Source: Pythium myriotylum
Lineage: Eukaryota; Oomycota; Peronosporomycetes; Pythiales; Pythiaceae
Assembly: GCA_023091665.1 (NCBI GenBank)
Contig: JALJCQ010000017.1
Location: 620,001 to 684,000 of the forward strand
DNA length: 64,000 nucleotides
Direction of reading: 5' to 3'
Under the pieces are notes generated by a model that was given only the letters and a program-made list of their open reading frames with translations, did not search any database and had not been told where the DNA came from. The translations under genes were made by a program, and so were the position numbers. Of this stretch, positions 1 to 8,492 are shown piece by piece (position 1 is the first letter of the stretch; every line of letters begins with the position of its first letter).

Positions 1-892
1 GATCATGAAGAGAGAGCTGCTTGGCGATGGTCATCGCGAGGAGAGCGAGTGAGTAACGGGAGGGAAGCCAGCAGTTGCAGGTGCGTGGGCTGCGTACGGT
101 GTACGGGGAGGGCAACGCACGGTGTGCAATCGTGACTCGAAAAGTTTTGGTAATCACGAGTCTTGGGTAAGCTAGATCGTTATAAATCAATACCTGTACA
201 AATCGTTCATATTATATTCAATGTAACTTGTGAGTTATATACAGGTGGTTTTGAAGAAAGCATAACCCGTCTATAGTTGACCTAGCAGAGGACGGAGCAC
301 TCGGCGGTTTTTTTTGACGGGCTCAAACGGAACGAGAAGAGCCCATGTTGACACGCTCGCCAACTCCGCGTCAGCAAACAGCCACAGATGATTCAGGAGA
401 CTGACACGTTCGCAGTCTTTTCGCACGCCTTTGACCACAGGCGATCTAGTAAGGCAGTCGCAAAACTGGCTCGAGTGGAGCTCTTCGATCAGATCGATGC
501 ATTGATTTAACCAATCAAGTTGTGAGACTGACCCCTCGGTCGCCTTGATACAGTTGATCCGTGAAGCAAGCTAAGGATCAAGAGACCCCAGCTTATTAGA
601 GCCTCAAGAAATCAGGCACTTGACGCTTCATTGCGTCTTCACGTGTGGATTTTACAGGAGTCGAAATGCTGCACCACTTAAGTTAATAGTCATTGTTAAC
701 GGCAGGTGTTTCTTGATGATACTACACAAAAACGATCTTTGCTTTGTGCTTGGCCTCAGACACGATCCAGCGCTATATCCTCTGTTGATTCGACTTCAAA
801 GTCGCCAAGTGTCGCTATCGCCGCACGCTTCGAAATATTAATAGACCAAAAATGCTTTTGAGACCGAGGAAACCACGGTCGGCATTTTGGGC
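1..892. other. Intergenic DNA, no gene recognised
   Basis: I see no open frame with protein-like composition and no RNA gene in this stretch. It is AT-rich around 170-240 and should contain the promoter of the membrane-protein gene that starts at 893. Short open frames here have no recognisable motif. Confidence 0.6.
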
Positions 893-2663
893 ATGACTGC
901 GTCGGGCACTCTGCTCCGCGCCTGGGAACGAATCCAAGTCGAGCTCCAGGGACGCTACACGCTCGCGCGGCTCCGTGAAGTCGTGGAAGACACCACAACA
1001 TCGTCATCGGTATCGCGCGCGTTATGGATTTTGCTTACACCGCTTCCAGCCTTGTTTGTACTCATTCTAATCGACTCGTTACCGCTTCGCACTGCATCCC
1101 TCGGGTTCGAACAGCAAACGCCGTGGGTCTTCGTCCGGATCTACGTTCTCGGGGTCTTCGGGTCCATCGTCGTCTTGCACCAAGTCGTGCAAGCTGTGCC
1201 TTCGCTTACGCTCACTCCTTGGCAATTTGCCTTCGTCGCAGGCCTCTCGCCCCTGGTAGGAACTATTCCGGTCGTGTTGCTCGGCAAATTCTGGGTGTTC
1301 CCCGTGCCGTTCACATTGCAGTTCACGTTCGGTCCGTGGCCTTGTACCGCCTCTTTGCTGCTGTGGCGAACCTGGAGAGACGTGCTGGAAAGCGACGTGA
1401 AATCACGAGCAAAGCTCAACTGCTACCTCAAGGTGTTGTCTGTCCACGGCTCAATTGTGTCGATGTATGTCGCCTATTATATTGCGTACACGCTCGTGGG
1501 AGATCCGTATCAGCTCTATGTCGCGATGCTGCTCCCAGTCGTCAAGTTATTTTGCAAGAATCGCATCCGAAGTGGTCTCATCTACTTGGAGGATCTCGTT
1601 CCGTGTGTCGTCGTGACGAATGTCGACGTCTTCCATTCCATCTTCGTCTCCACTACGTTGCAGCAAGCACAAGGCCAATCTACAGTTGTGTTCATTATGG
1701 TTATCGACGTTCTCCAGACACTAATGGCGTTTTATGAATTGTTTCGAGTCTCCCACTACGGTGACTCACCAACAACGGCTAGCTCTGAGAATCGAGGAAG
1801 TTCCGGATCGAGTTCCTCCCTCGTAGGTCCCAAGAATGGAGTGGTGGAGTATGCTCTCTTCCTGGTTAACACACAGGCATCCATTCGGGACCACCCGTCG
1901 ATCGCGTTACCACAGTATATCAAAGAACAGCACGCGAGCCTTCGCGATGCAAACAGCCATGAGTTTCTCAGTTTTGTTCGGTCGCGAAGAGCAAAAATCC
2001 GACCCGGGCCCAGGCTCAGTGTACCCACTTTGGAACAAGCATGTACTGTGAACGCCGTCCCTATCATATCTCCTTCCGAAAAGACGAAGAAAGCCGATCT
2101 CTACTGTGTGCAGAGTGTGCTTCGTATGCTCCACATGGTTGAGTTCTACGTACTCATCGAGTTCGTCGAGGCAGCAGTCGCGTCCGTGTACAGTGAGTTT
2201 GCTTTGTCGATTTGTGAGAATGTCTTTTTACTCATGGCTTGTGGTCATAGCTCTCTATGCCTTTACTTTAACTTTTTTACCGAATCGGATCTACTACGTG
2301 CAATTTGGAAGCCGTAGCACTGCTGAGCTGCACAAGGCCACATGTTCGCTCGCGACATACGCTAGCTTGAAAGTGCTCTCGCTCGTGGTGTTTTGTGTCG
2401 TCGTCAATCGACTCATTCGTCCTGTGTCGACTATGCAACAACTCGCGTTCGTTCTGCGAAAGCACTGGAGTATCTTCATGTCCACGACGGCCTGGTGGAT
2501 CTTCATGGTCTCGCAATTTTCACTCGAACATTTGGGTGAGTTTCAAGATATTTCTCTCGTATATTTTCGTTGCTGTGGTTTGACGGAACCATCGATGACA
2601 ACAGGAATGGACTTCACGTTTCGATTCGAATGGATGCGAAGGCACCAAGCTCCACAATCGTGA
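893..2663 (+). CDS. Polytopic membrane protein, copy 1 (3 exons, 547 aa)
   Basis: The coding sequence is join(893..2192, 2251..2535, 2605..2663). Both introns are GT-AG (58 and 69 bp). The join was deduced by aligning with the paralogue at 5218-6980: exon 2 (285 nt) and exon 3 (59 nt) are the same length in both, with the same phases. The protein has many hydrophobic stretches, for example around residues 43-65 and 75-100, and again in exon 2 (LSLVVFCVVVNRL). It ends in a conserved short tail, MDFTFRFEWM. Conserved blocks shared with the paralogue include VQVEL/IQVEL-GRY near the N-terminus, NVDVFHSIFVSTT in the middle and MLHM(V/I)EFYVLIE before intron 1. I do not recognise a named family; an oomycete membrane protein of unknown function is the best label. 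The start ATG at 893 was chosen because it aligns with that of the paralogue; a TTG six bases upstream is not a plausible eukaryotic start. Intron 2 is a multiple of three without a stop, so retention would not break the frame. Confidence 0.8.
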
Positions 2664-2728
2664 AAACCACCGAATATTCAAGTAACCATCACAACCAAGA
2701 TTAAAGTTATTGTGAGAAATGAGAATGA

Positions 2729-3202
2729 CTACGACTTCCTTAGAGTGCAGTAATCCCACTGGTAGCCCCGCACACCGCCTTTACGATACACTGCCATTGC
2801 ACACCACGTGCGCTTTTTGCTGTCCTTGGTGAGTCGCCCTTTCACATGTTCCATGACCCACTTGCCGTCCTTGGCGTAGTAGGTCCAGTCTAGCAGACAG
2901 TCTTCGTCACTCTCGTCTCTAGTAAACTTCCAGTGGACGTTCTGCTTGCCTCCACCGCGGTAGGCGTTGAGCATGATCCACGGACCTTCGCCTTTAACTG
3001 TGTGCTCGTCCGTGCACCGCAGGTACGGCTCGTCGGCCTTCGACTGGTAGTACCACTTGCTTACGAGGGCACCAGGCGGACGCGAGTACGCTAGCATGGG
3101 GTCCCACCATCCCTCGCTCGAGTTGGTGGCAAAGTCGAAAGCAGCGACGGAGTAGATGGAGAGTAAGACGACAACGATGATCGGAGTCAGAGGATGTCCC
3201 AT
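2729..3202 (-). CDS. Small secreted four-cysteine protein, family member 1 (157 aa)
   Basis: This is a single-exon gene. The ATG at 3202 begins a clear signal peptide (MGHPLTPIIVVVLLSIYSVAA). The mature part carries a core shared with the proteins at 3446 and 7689: KWYYQ, a first Cys, WIMLNAYRGGG, HWKFT, a second Cys in CLLDW, YYAKDGKWVMEHVKGRL, TWCA and a terminal QWDYC. The four cysteines are at conserved positions and could form two disulfides. Length (157 aa) equals that of the 7689-8162 copy. I do not recognise the family; a secreted apoplastic or cell-surface protein, possibly an effector-type protein, is inference only. It is transcribed divergently from member 2, with 243 bp between the two starts. 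Confidence 0.8.
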   Translation of the reverse strand: MGHPLTPIIVVVLLSIYSVAAFDFATNSSEGWWDPMLAYSRPPGALVSKWYYQSKADEPYLRCTDEHTVKGEGPWIMLNAYRGGGKQNVHWKFTRDESDEDCLLDWTYYAKDGKWVMEHVKGRLTKDSKKRTWCAMAVYRKGGVRGYQWDYCTLRKS

Positions 3203-3445
3203 GGTGTCAACCGAAGTCAAATTGAGTTGTGAAAGCTGGTGCAATCGCTCAAACTCCAACACGCATGTACGAGATTTTGTCCCTCGGAACGTGGAGATCG
3301 GCAGGTCCACACGATTAGAAAGTCAGCCCGAGTCATCGATGGGCGTTGATTAAGTTTAATCGATCCCTGCTCATCATGGGGCACCAGCTACGCTGGCCAC
3401 GGACAACGATAACGAATCAGTGGGCTCTCGTTCTTCTCGCCACAA
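3203..3445. promoter_or_regulatory. Shared divergent promoter region of secreted-protein pair
   Basis: Two family members start on opposite strands at 3202 (minus) and 3446 (plus), so both promoters must lie in these 243 bp or overlap the first codons. No TATA box or other defined core element is obvious. The inference rests on gene geometry alone. Confidence 0.4.
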
Positions 3446-3988
3446 ATGAATATGATCGCGATCCTTCTCGTGCTCGCCGTCAACTTCATCATCGGGCAAG
3501 TTACGGCAGCCACAAACATCTCGCGCGTGCTTCAGACAACGAACCTATTCAAGTTGCCACGGAACGCCGTGACGACCAAGTGGTACTACCAGAAGAGGAG
3601 CACGATTTCGTACTCGGGCTGCACGCGAGACAAGGACGATAAAGAGTGGATCATGCTCAATGCCTACCGTGGTGGTGGGCTCCAGGGCTGGCACTGGAAG
3701 TTCACCAAGGACAAGAACGACAAGCACTGCCTCACAAACTGGACCTATTACGGCAAGGACGGCATGTGGGTCATGGAACACGTCAAAGGACGACTCACCA
3801 CAGATAGCAAGAATCGCACGTGGTGTGCCATGGCCGTGTATCGCAGGGGCGGCATCGCGGCTTTGAGTGGGACTACTGTACGCCAGTTTAACCAGTCGAA
3901 CACTTGTGGTCTTGACCACTTGATGAGATCAACAAAACAAAAAATTGGAATCTTCCAAGATCGTTTTGCCTCACATCGAGTCGCTTAG
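3446..3988 (+). CDS. Small secreted four-cysteine protein, member 2, frameshifted near the C-terminus
   Basis: The ATG at 3446 opens a signal peptide (MNMIAILLVLAVNFIIG) and then the family core: KWYYQ, WIMLNAYRGGG, HWKFTKDKND, YYGKDG, WVMEHVKGRL, TWCAMAVY. After YRRGGI the frame diverges from both paralogues and reads on to a stop at 3988. In the +1 frame the DNA from about 3859 encodes GFEWDYCTPV followed by TAA at 3889-3891, which is the expected family ending with the fourth cysteine. The simplest reading is loss of one base in atc(c)gcggc near 3855. As it stands the product gains a foreign tail of about 40 residues and loses the last conserved Cys. It could be a real mutation or a consensus error. 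Confidence 0.7.
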   Translation: MNMIAILLVLAVNFIIGQVTAATNISRVLQTTNLFKLPRNAVTTKWYYQKRSTISYSGCTRDKDDKEWIMLNAYRGGGLQGWHWKFTKDKNDKHCLTNWTYYGKDGMWVMEHVKGRLTTDSKNRTWCAMAVYRRGGIAALSGTTVRQFNQSNTCGLDHLMRSTKQKIGIFQDRFASHRVA

Positions 3989-4221
3989 TCCTTTCGCTTG
4001 CCACGTCGCCGCGTGGATCCCTGTAGCGGCACTTGCTCCTCCTCCTGCAGTTCCAGATCTCCGTCAGCACTCGGCTTCTTCCTACACACACGTGCATGCA
4101 GCACCCGAGCAGACAACCACACACAAACGAGTCGTTTAGAAACCTACTATATTGTCGCAAACAGGAGAGAGCGAGATAAAAAGATCCGAGTTTGAGGGGT
4201 CAGTCTCTAAACACACATCGC
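3989..4221. other. Short intergenic gap between convergent genes
   Basis: The secreted-protein gene (plus) and the MAPEG gene (minus) converge here. No feature was recognised beyond an expected pair of 3' untranslated regions. Confidence 0.4.
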
Positions 4222-4716
4222 TTACCCGATGATGAACGAGATGACGCCGTTGAGTCCGGACGCGAGCACGCACAGCTGGCCGATCGTCCAGAAGATCGCG
4301 CGGTGCGGCTGCAGTTCGTTGGCGTAGGCGAACGTGTGGCCGATGCGCGCGGCCGCGAACGCGCTGATGAGCACGACGTTGGTGGTCTCGTGGCCGCCCA
4401 CGAGCACCGAGCCGAGCATGACGGCGAGTCCGATCGGGATGTTCTCGAGATCGTTCTGCACGATGCGGCGCCAGCGGAAGTCGACCTCGCGCGCCTTGCG
4501 CACGGCCGCCGTGAGCTGCTCGTCGCTGCTGGCCGTGAGCCCGTAGTTTTGCGGCGGCGCGCCCGCCGGGTTGTACTTGGCGTCCTCGGGCGAGCGCATG
4601 CCGGCGTCGAAGGCCTTGCCGCCCTGGATCGTGAGCGTCACGGCCATCTTGAAGGCCAGCGCCGTGGACGCGGCCGAAAAGGCCTTGAGCCCGTTGGAGG
4701 CGACGACGAGAGCCAT
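4222..4716 (-). CDS. MAPEG-family protein (microsomal glutathione S-transferase-like), 164 aa
   Basis: A single-exon gene begins with ATG at 4714-4716 and ends with TAA at 4222-4224. The protein has the MAPEG signature: a segment RRIVQNDLENIPIGLAVML, which matches the NDLEN motif of the MGST1 branch, then a second hydrophobic block, and AARIGHTFAYANEL, which matches the family's R-x-x-H-x-x-x-Y stretch. Length and four predicted hydrophobic segments (around residues 8-30, 90-108, 113-127 and 142-162) fit a trimeric ER or outer-mitochondrial membrane enzyme that conjugates glutathione to lipophilic electrophiles or reduces lipid peroxides. The gene is markedly GC-rich compared with its neighbours. 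Substrate cannot be predicted. Confidence 0.85.
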   Translation of the reverse strand: MALVVASNGLKAFSAASTALAFKMAVTLTIQGGKAFDAGMRSPEDAKYNPAGAPPQNYGLTASSDEQLTAAVRKAREVDFRWRRIVQNDLENIPIGLAVMLGSVLVGGHETTNVVLISAFAAARIGHTFAYANELQPHRAIFWTIGQLCVLASGLNGVISFIIG

Positions 4717-5217
4717 GGGAAAAAAGAGGAATTGCGAGCGCTACAGACGTCGGATGGAGGCGAGCGAGGGCGCGATGGGAAGCACAGAGACGTGCGCACG
4801 CGGTGGGCGGTTCAGATGTGCGGGATGAGACGTGTGCGCGGCGTGGAGCGCGGCGGCGTGTCGCTCGTGGGGGTACCGACCGGTCTGGGCTGAAGAATAT
4901 GACCAGCAGCCTTCCACGAGGTTCGGAAGCGGGTTTAATAGAACGAGTGGGTGTACGGTTCTAATGGAAACCGTTCGATATGTTTCGCACGCACGGCTTT
5001 GTACACGACGTGAACCCATTTATGGACGCAATTTGGATCGGCTATGTGCACGCCGTATTATCTTCTTTGACTACATTAGTCTCACTGACTCTCGCGAATG
5101 TACCAGGCTGTCGTCACTGTCTCCATACATAAACTGATTTAACGAACGTAACTTCAACCTGGAATAGCTCTCCATTTGTCACTGACTCTATGGTTGGCAT
5201 TCTCTTTCCCCCGACGA
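4717..5217. other. Divergent intergenic region between MAPEG and membrane-protein genes
   Basis: These 501 bp separate the minus-strand MAPEG start (4716) from the plus-strand membrane-protein start (5218). Open frames run through parts of it but have no recognisable content. It should hold both promoters. Confidence 0.4.
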
Positions 5218-6980
5218 ATGGCAATGCCCTCGAGCTGCCAGCGAGTCGTGGAGCTTGTCCATCTCTGGGAGCGAGTCCAAGTGGAGCTCCATGGCCGCTA
5301 CTCGCTCGCGCGTCTTCGTGAGCTCGTCGCGCACGCCAAGTCGTCCTCGTGGATCCGCAACGCGGCCTGGATCGTCGCGACGCCCCTGCCGGGCCTCTTG
5401 CTTGTTCTTATAGTCGATGCGCTACCTCTTGAGTCGCCTCATGAAGGGTTCTCGATCAAGACCCCGTGGCTGATTCTGCGACTCTTCTTGTTGGGAATCG
5501 TTGGCTCGTTGGTGCTGATTCGTCAGGTTCACCAGTCGTCTCCGTCTTTGCCACTGTCCACGATACGACTAGTTGTACTAGGCTTGTTCACTGCAGCCTG
5601 CACAATCTTCCCGATATGGATCTTGAGCGTCGTTTGGGTCTTTCCGGTTCCGTTCTCGATGCCGTTGACGATTCTTCCTCGCGTAATCACAGCCTATGCG
5701 TTCATGTGGTGGTCCTGGAGAGATGTTTTGCAGGCTAATCTAGTGGCAAAAGCTCAGGTGGACTGCTATCTCAAGGTATTGTCTGTGCAGACAGTTGTCG
5801 GATCAGCGCACATCGCGTACTACGCTGCCTTCGAGTTCACCGGCAAGAAATACCAACAGTACCTGGCGATCGTTCTACCAATCCTCAAGTTGGCACTAAA
5901 AAATCGTATCCGGCGAGGCCTCTACTACATGGAAGATCTGAGCCCATCGGTGACTGTGATGAACGTTGATGTCTTCCACTCCATTTTTGTCTCCACGACT
6001 ATGCAGCAAACCCAAGGCCACGGCACGGTCGTCTTTATCATGGTTGTTGACGTCGTACAGTCCATCGTTGCTTACGCTGAAGTAGTCAAGATCGTGCAAC
6101 TCGTAAACCAACGGATAGAGGAGTTCAAAGGAACGGATCATGACACCGGACACAAAAGTTGTGTTCGAACGAGATGGCAAGTACCGTCGCTACTCCAGTA
6201 CAAGCATCAAGTTGTCGACAACGCATTATTTCTCATCGATAACTTTCCCCACATTCGCAACCACCCGTCGGTAGCGCTGCCACGCCATCTTCGACAAAAT
6301 CTACCCAGCAGCCTTCGCATGGAAACAAATAATCCTCCTTCTCGAGTCTCGCCACTAGATGCACTTCCGGTCGTAGTACTGAACCAAGTCTCAGCATCCA
6401 GCGTCACAGATTTTGAAAAGTCACGACTCGAGTGTGTCCACCGCGTACTTCAGATGCTGCACATGATAGAGTTCTATGTACTAATCGAGTATGTCGAGGT
6501 CGCCGTCGCCGCAATCTACAGTACGTTTGTATTTTTTTCCTGACTTTCTTGTGATGATCATTCTTGAGCATGTTCTAGCTCTGTATGTCTTCGTTATCAA
6601 TCATATGCCAAATCGAGTGTACTACTATCAGTTCAGCGGTCTCACTGACCACGAGCTTCGTGCCACAGTCTCAATTATGGCTATGTACACGGCGCTCGAG
6701 CTGGTCTCGTTTCTTCTCTTGTGCTTAGTGATCGACCAGCATCTACAACAAGTTTCATGCACCCAGCAATTGGCGTTTGCACTGCAAAAACACTGGAAAC
6801 TTGTTGTCCCGACGTTTGCGTGGTGGTTTTACGTAGTGGTGCAGCTCAACCTCCAGCATTTCGGTGAGTGTGCTAACCCTGTGGACCCAAAACGTCGCCT
6901 GATGTATCGCTTCCTACGAAGGCATGGACTTCACTTTTAAATTCGAATGGATGCAGCCCAAATCGACTACTGTGAATTAG
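5218..6980 (+). CDS. Polytopic membrane protein, copy 2 (3 exons, 548 aa)
   Basis: The coding sequence is join(5218..6520, 6579..6863, 6922..6980). Both introns are 58 bp with GT...AG ends. It is the paralogue of the gene at 893-2663: same intron positions and phases, identical exon 2 and exon 3 lengths, and a product one residue longer. Shared blocks include RVQVELHGRYSLARL, KTPWLILRLFLLG, FPVPFSMP, VDCYLKVLSVQ, NVDVFHSIFVSTTMQQ and the C-terminal MDFTFKFEWM. Repeated hydrophobic stretches indicate a polytopic membrane protein; no enzymatic motif is visible. ATG 5218 was chosen to match copy 1; a second in-frame ATG lies six bases downstream. A tandem duplication with secreted-protein genes between the two copies is the likely origin. 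Confidence 0.8.
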
Positions 6981-7013
6981 AATAATTCCATCAGCAGGAT
7001 CTAGAAGCATAGA
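6981..7013. other. 3' flank of membrane-protein gene next to LINE insertion
   Basis: The LINE fragment inserted only about 50 bp after the stop codon, probably within the 3' UTR or just beyond it. Confidence 0.3.
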
Positions 7014-7030
7014 CATCAACAAGAAAGCCT
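7014..7030 (+). repeat. Left target-site duplication of LINE fragment
   Basis: The 17-mer catcaacaagaaagcct is repeated exactly at 7564-7580 and brackets the RNase H-bearing insert. Confidence 0.85.
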
Positions 7031-7563
7031 CGTCACAACAGCATCTGCGGGTCCCAGCCCGACTGTTTTCTGGAGCTCCGCCGCCTGGATCGTCGACCCC
7101 TCGACTACTACCACCCAGGCTGAGTATCAAGGCCTCATTGATGGCCTTCAAGCTGCCAAGGCTAATGGCTGGTTCGGCTTAACTGTGATCGGCAACTGTG
7201 CGCCCATCCTTCGTCAACTGCGAGATTATAGACCTCCCAAGAACGACAAACTCCTGCGACTCTACCACAGAGCCAGGAACCTCGCCGATGTCGTCGGCGT
7301 ACGTCACTGGCAACACCACGTACGCGCCCACAACTCGCTCGCGGCCACCCTGGCACAACACGCGATGGACTCCGGCCACACAAGCCGCGCCCATCATCCC
7401 ACTGGCATGACCTGCCACGCAGATCTGCCACGGCTCGCGCCCTCCGACTTACACCCCTGGCTTGTCAGCCAAGTTGACCCACGGTAAGCACAGGAGTATG
7501 CATCAGAGCCCCAGCTATTAGGGTACATTTATTGCGCTCAATAGACTTTACCTTCATCATCAT
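7031..7563 (+). mobile_element. 5'-truncated non-LTR retrotransposon (LINE) insertion
   Basis: The 533-bp insert is flanked by exact 17-bp direct repeats and ends in a simple repeat (ttcatcatcatcatc), the hallmarks of target-primed reverse transcription by a LINE with a microsatellite-like tail. It starts abruptly inside coding sequence at 7032, so it is severely 5' truncated. The content is the C-terminal RNase H region of an ORF2-type protein followed by about 75 bp of 3' UTR. Non-LTR elements with a C-terminal RNase H belong to I-like clades; the clade cannot be fixed from this piece. Confidence 0.8.
7032..7487 (+). pseudogene. RNase H domain remnant of LINE ORF2
   Basis: The frame is open for 152 codons from the truncation point to a stop at 7485-7487. 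It shows the RNase H core AEYQGLIDGLQAAKANG, then LTVIGNCAPILRQLRDY and VGVRHWQHHVRAHN. In active enzymes the second segment usually reads G-D-S, giving a catalytic aspartate; here it is G-N-C, so this copy should be catalytically dead even apart from the truncation. The first catalytic aspartate lies upstream of the break. Confidence 0.75.
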
Positions 7564-7580
7564 CATCAACAAGAAAGCCT
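7564..7580 (+). repeat. Right target-site duplication of LINE fragment
   Basis: This is an exact copy of the 17-mer at 7014-7030, directly after the catcatcat tail. Confidence 0.85.
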
Positions 7581-7688
7581 ACGTGTTGAGAGAAGACAGA
7601 CATGTAAGGTACGTCAACTGAGAGTAAGGGCGGAAGCATTCTTACACATCCAAGTTGTGATAAACGATACGAAGGCGAAATTCCACAC

Positions 7689-8162
7689 CTACAGGCGAGC
7701 ATTCCAGTCGCAAAAGTCCCACTGGTTCCCTTGCAGGCCGCCTTTGCGGTAGACCGGGAGCGCGCACCACGTGCGCTTCTTGCTGTCTTTGGTTAGCCGA
7801 CCTTTGACATGTTCCATGACCCACTTGCCGTCCTTGGCGTAGTACGTCCAATCCACTAGACAATCCTTGTCATTCTCGTCCTTCGTGAACTTCCAGTGGG
7901 TTCCTTCCGTGCCACCGCCTCGGTAGGCGTTGAGCATTATCCACTCATTGGCCTCGTGGTCGAGTGTACACCCAGTGTATTCCAATGAGTTCTTCTTCTG
8001 ATAATGCCAGACGCCTGGTACTGCATTCGGGGGCTTTGAGAGCTTCGACTTCTTCTCCAGGAGACGAATACTTGAGCTATTGCTTGGCGACGTGGAGGAG
8101 AGCGATGCGATGCTTGACGGCATGAGCAGCGAGACGAGTAGAAGAGCAAGAACCGAGTGCAT
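7689..8162 (-). CDS. Small secreted four-cysteine protein, family member 3 (157 aa)
   Basis: The ATG at 8160-8162 starts a signal peptide (MHSVLALLLVSLLMPSSIA), followed by a Ser-rich spacer and the family core: VWHYQ, GCTLDH, WIMLNAYRGGG, HWKFTKDENDKDC, YYAKDGKWVMEHVKGRL, KRTWCA, VYRKGG and QWDFC at the end. Same length as member 1 and the same four Cys positions. It is the most intact reference for judging the frameshift in member 2. An open frame continues upstream of the ATG but has no family similarity and lies before the signal peptide, so it was not included. Function unknown. Confidence 0.8.
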   Translation of the reverse strand: MHSVLALLLVSLLMPSSIASLSSTSPSNSSSIRLLEKKSKLSKPPNAVPGVWHYQKKNSLEYTGCTLDHEANEWIMLNAYRGGGTEGTHWKFTKDENDKDCLVDWTYYAKDGKWVMEHVKGRLTKDSKKRTWCALPVYRKGGLQGNQWDFCDWNARL

Positions 8163-8492
8163 GGTGGTGAGGCGAGAGTAACTTGTCGAGTGAGGGGAGA
8201 ACGCCGATCCGTCGTTCTGAGTCGTTAAGCGTGTTCCGTTGATGACGCGGAAGGAAACTTGTTGCATCCGACAATCGTAGACGCCGTGGATAGCGCGGAA
8301 CGAGTCACTACTAATACACAACGCACGATTCTCCCTACTCAGGTTCCAGCAATATTTTCTTGGATCGTTGAATGTTGACTGTTGATGTCGAAATGTAGTT
8401 ACCGTCAACTTGACGTATGCAATCGATGTCGTATACAGAGTAAACATCCAAGACGTACCTGAAACGATGCGCAAGGTAGCTCACCGAGGAGA
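8163..8492. other. Intergenic region between secreted-protein and kinase genes
   Basis: These 330 bp hold the promoter side of the minus-strand secreted-protein gene and the 3' flank of the minus-strand kinase gene. No further feature was recognised. Confidence 0.35.
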
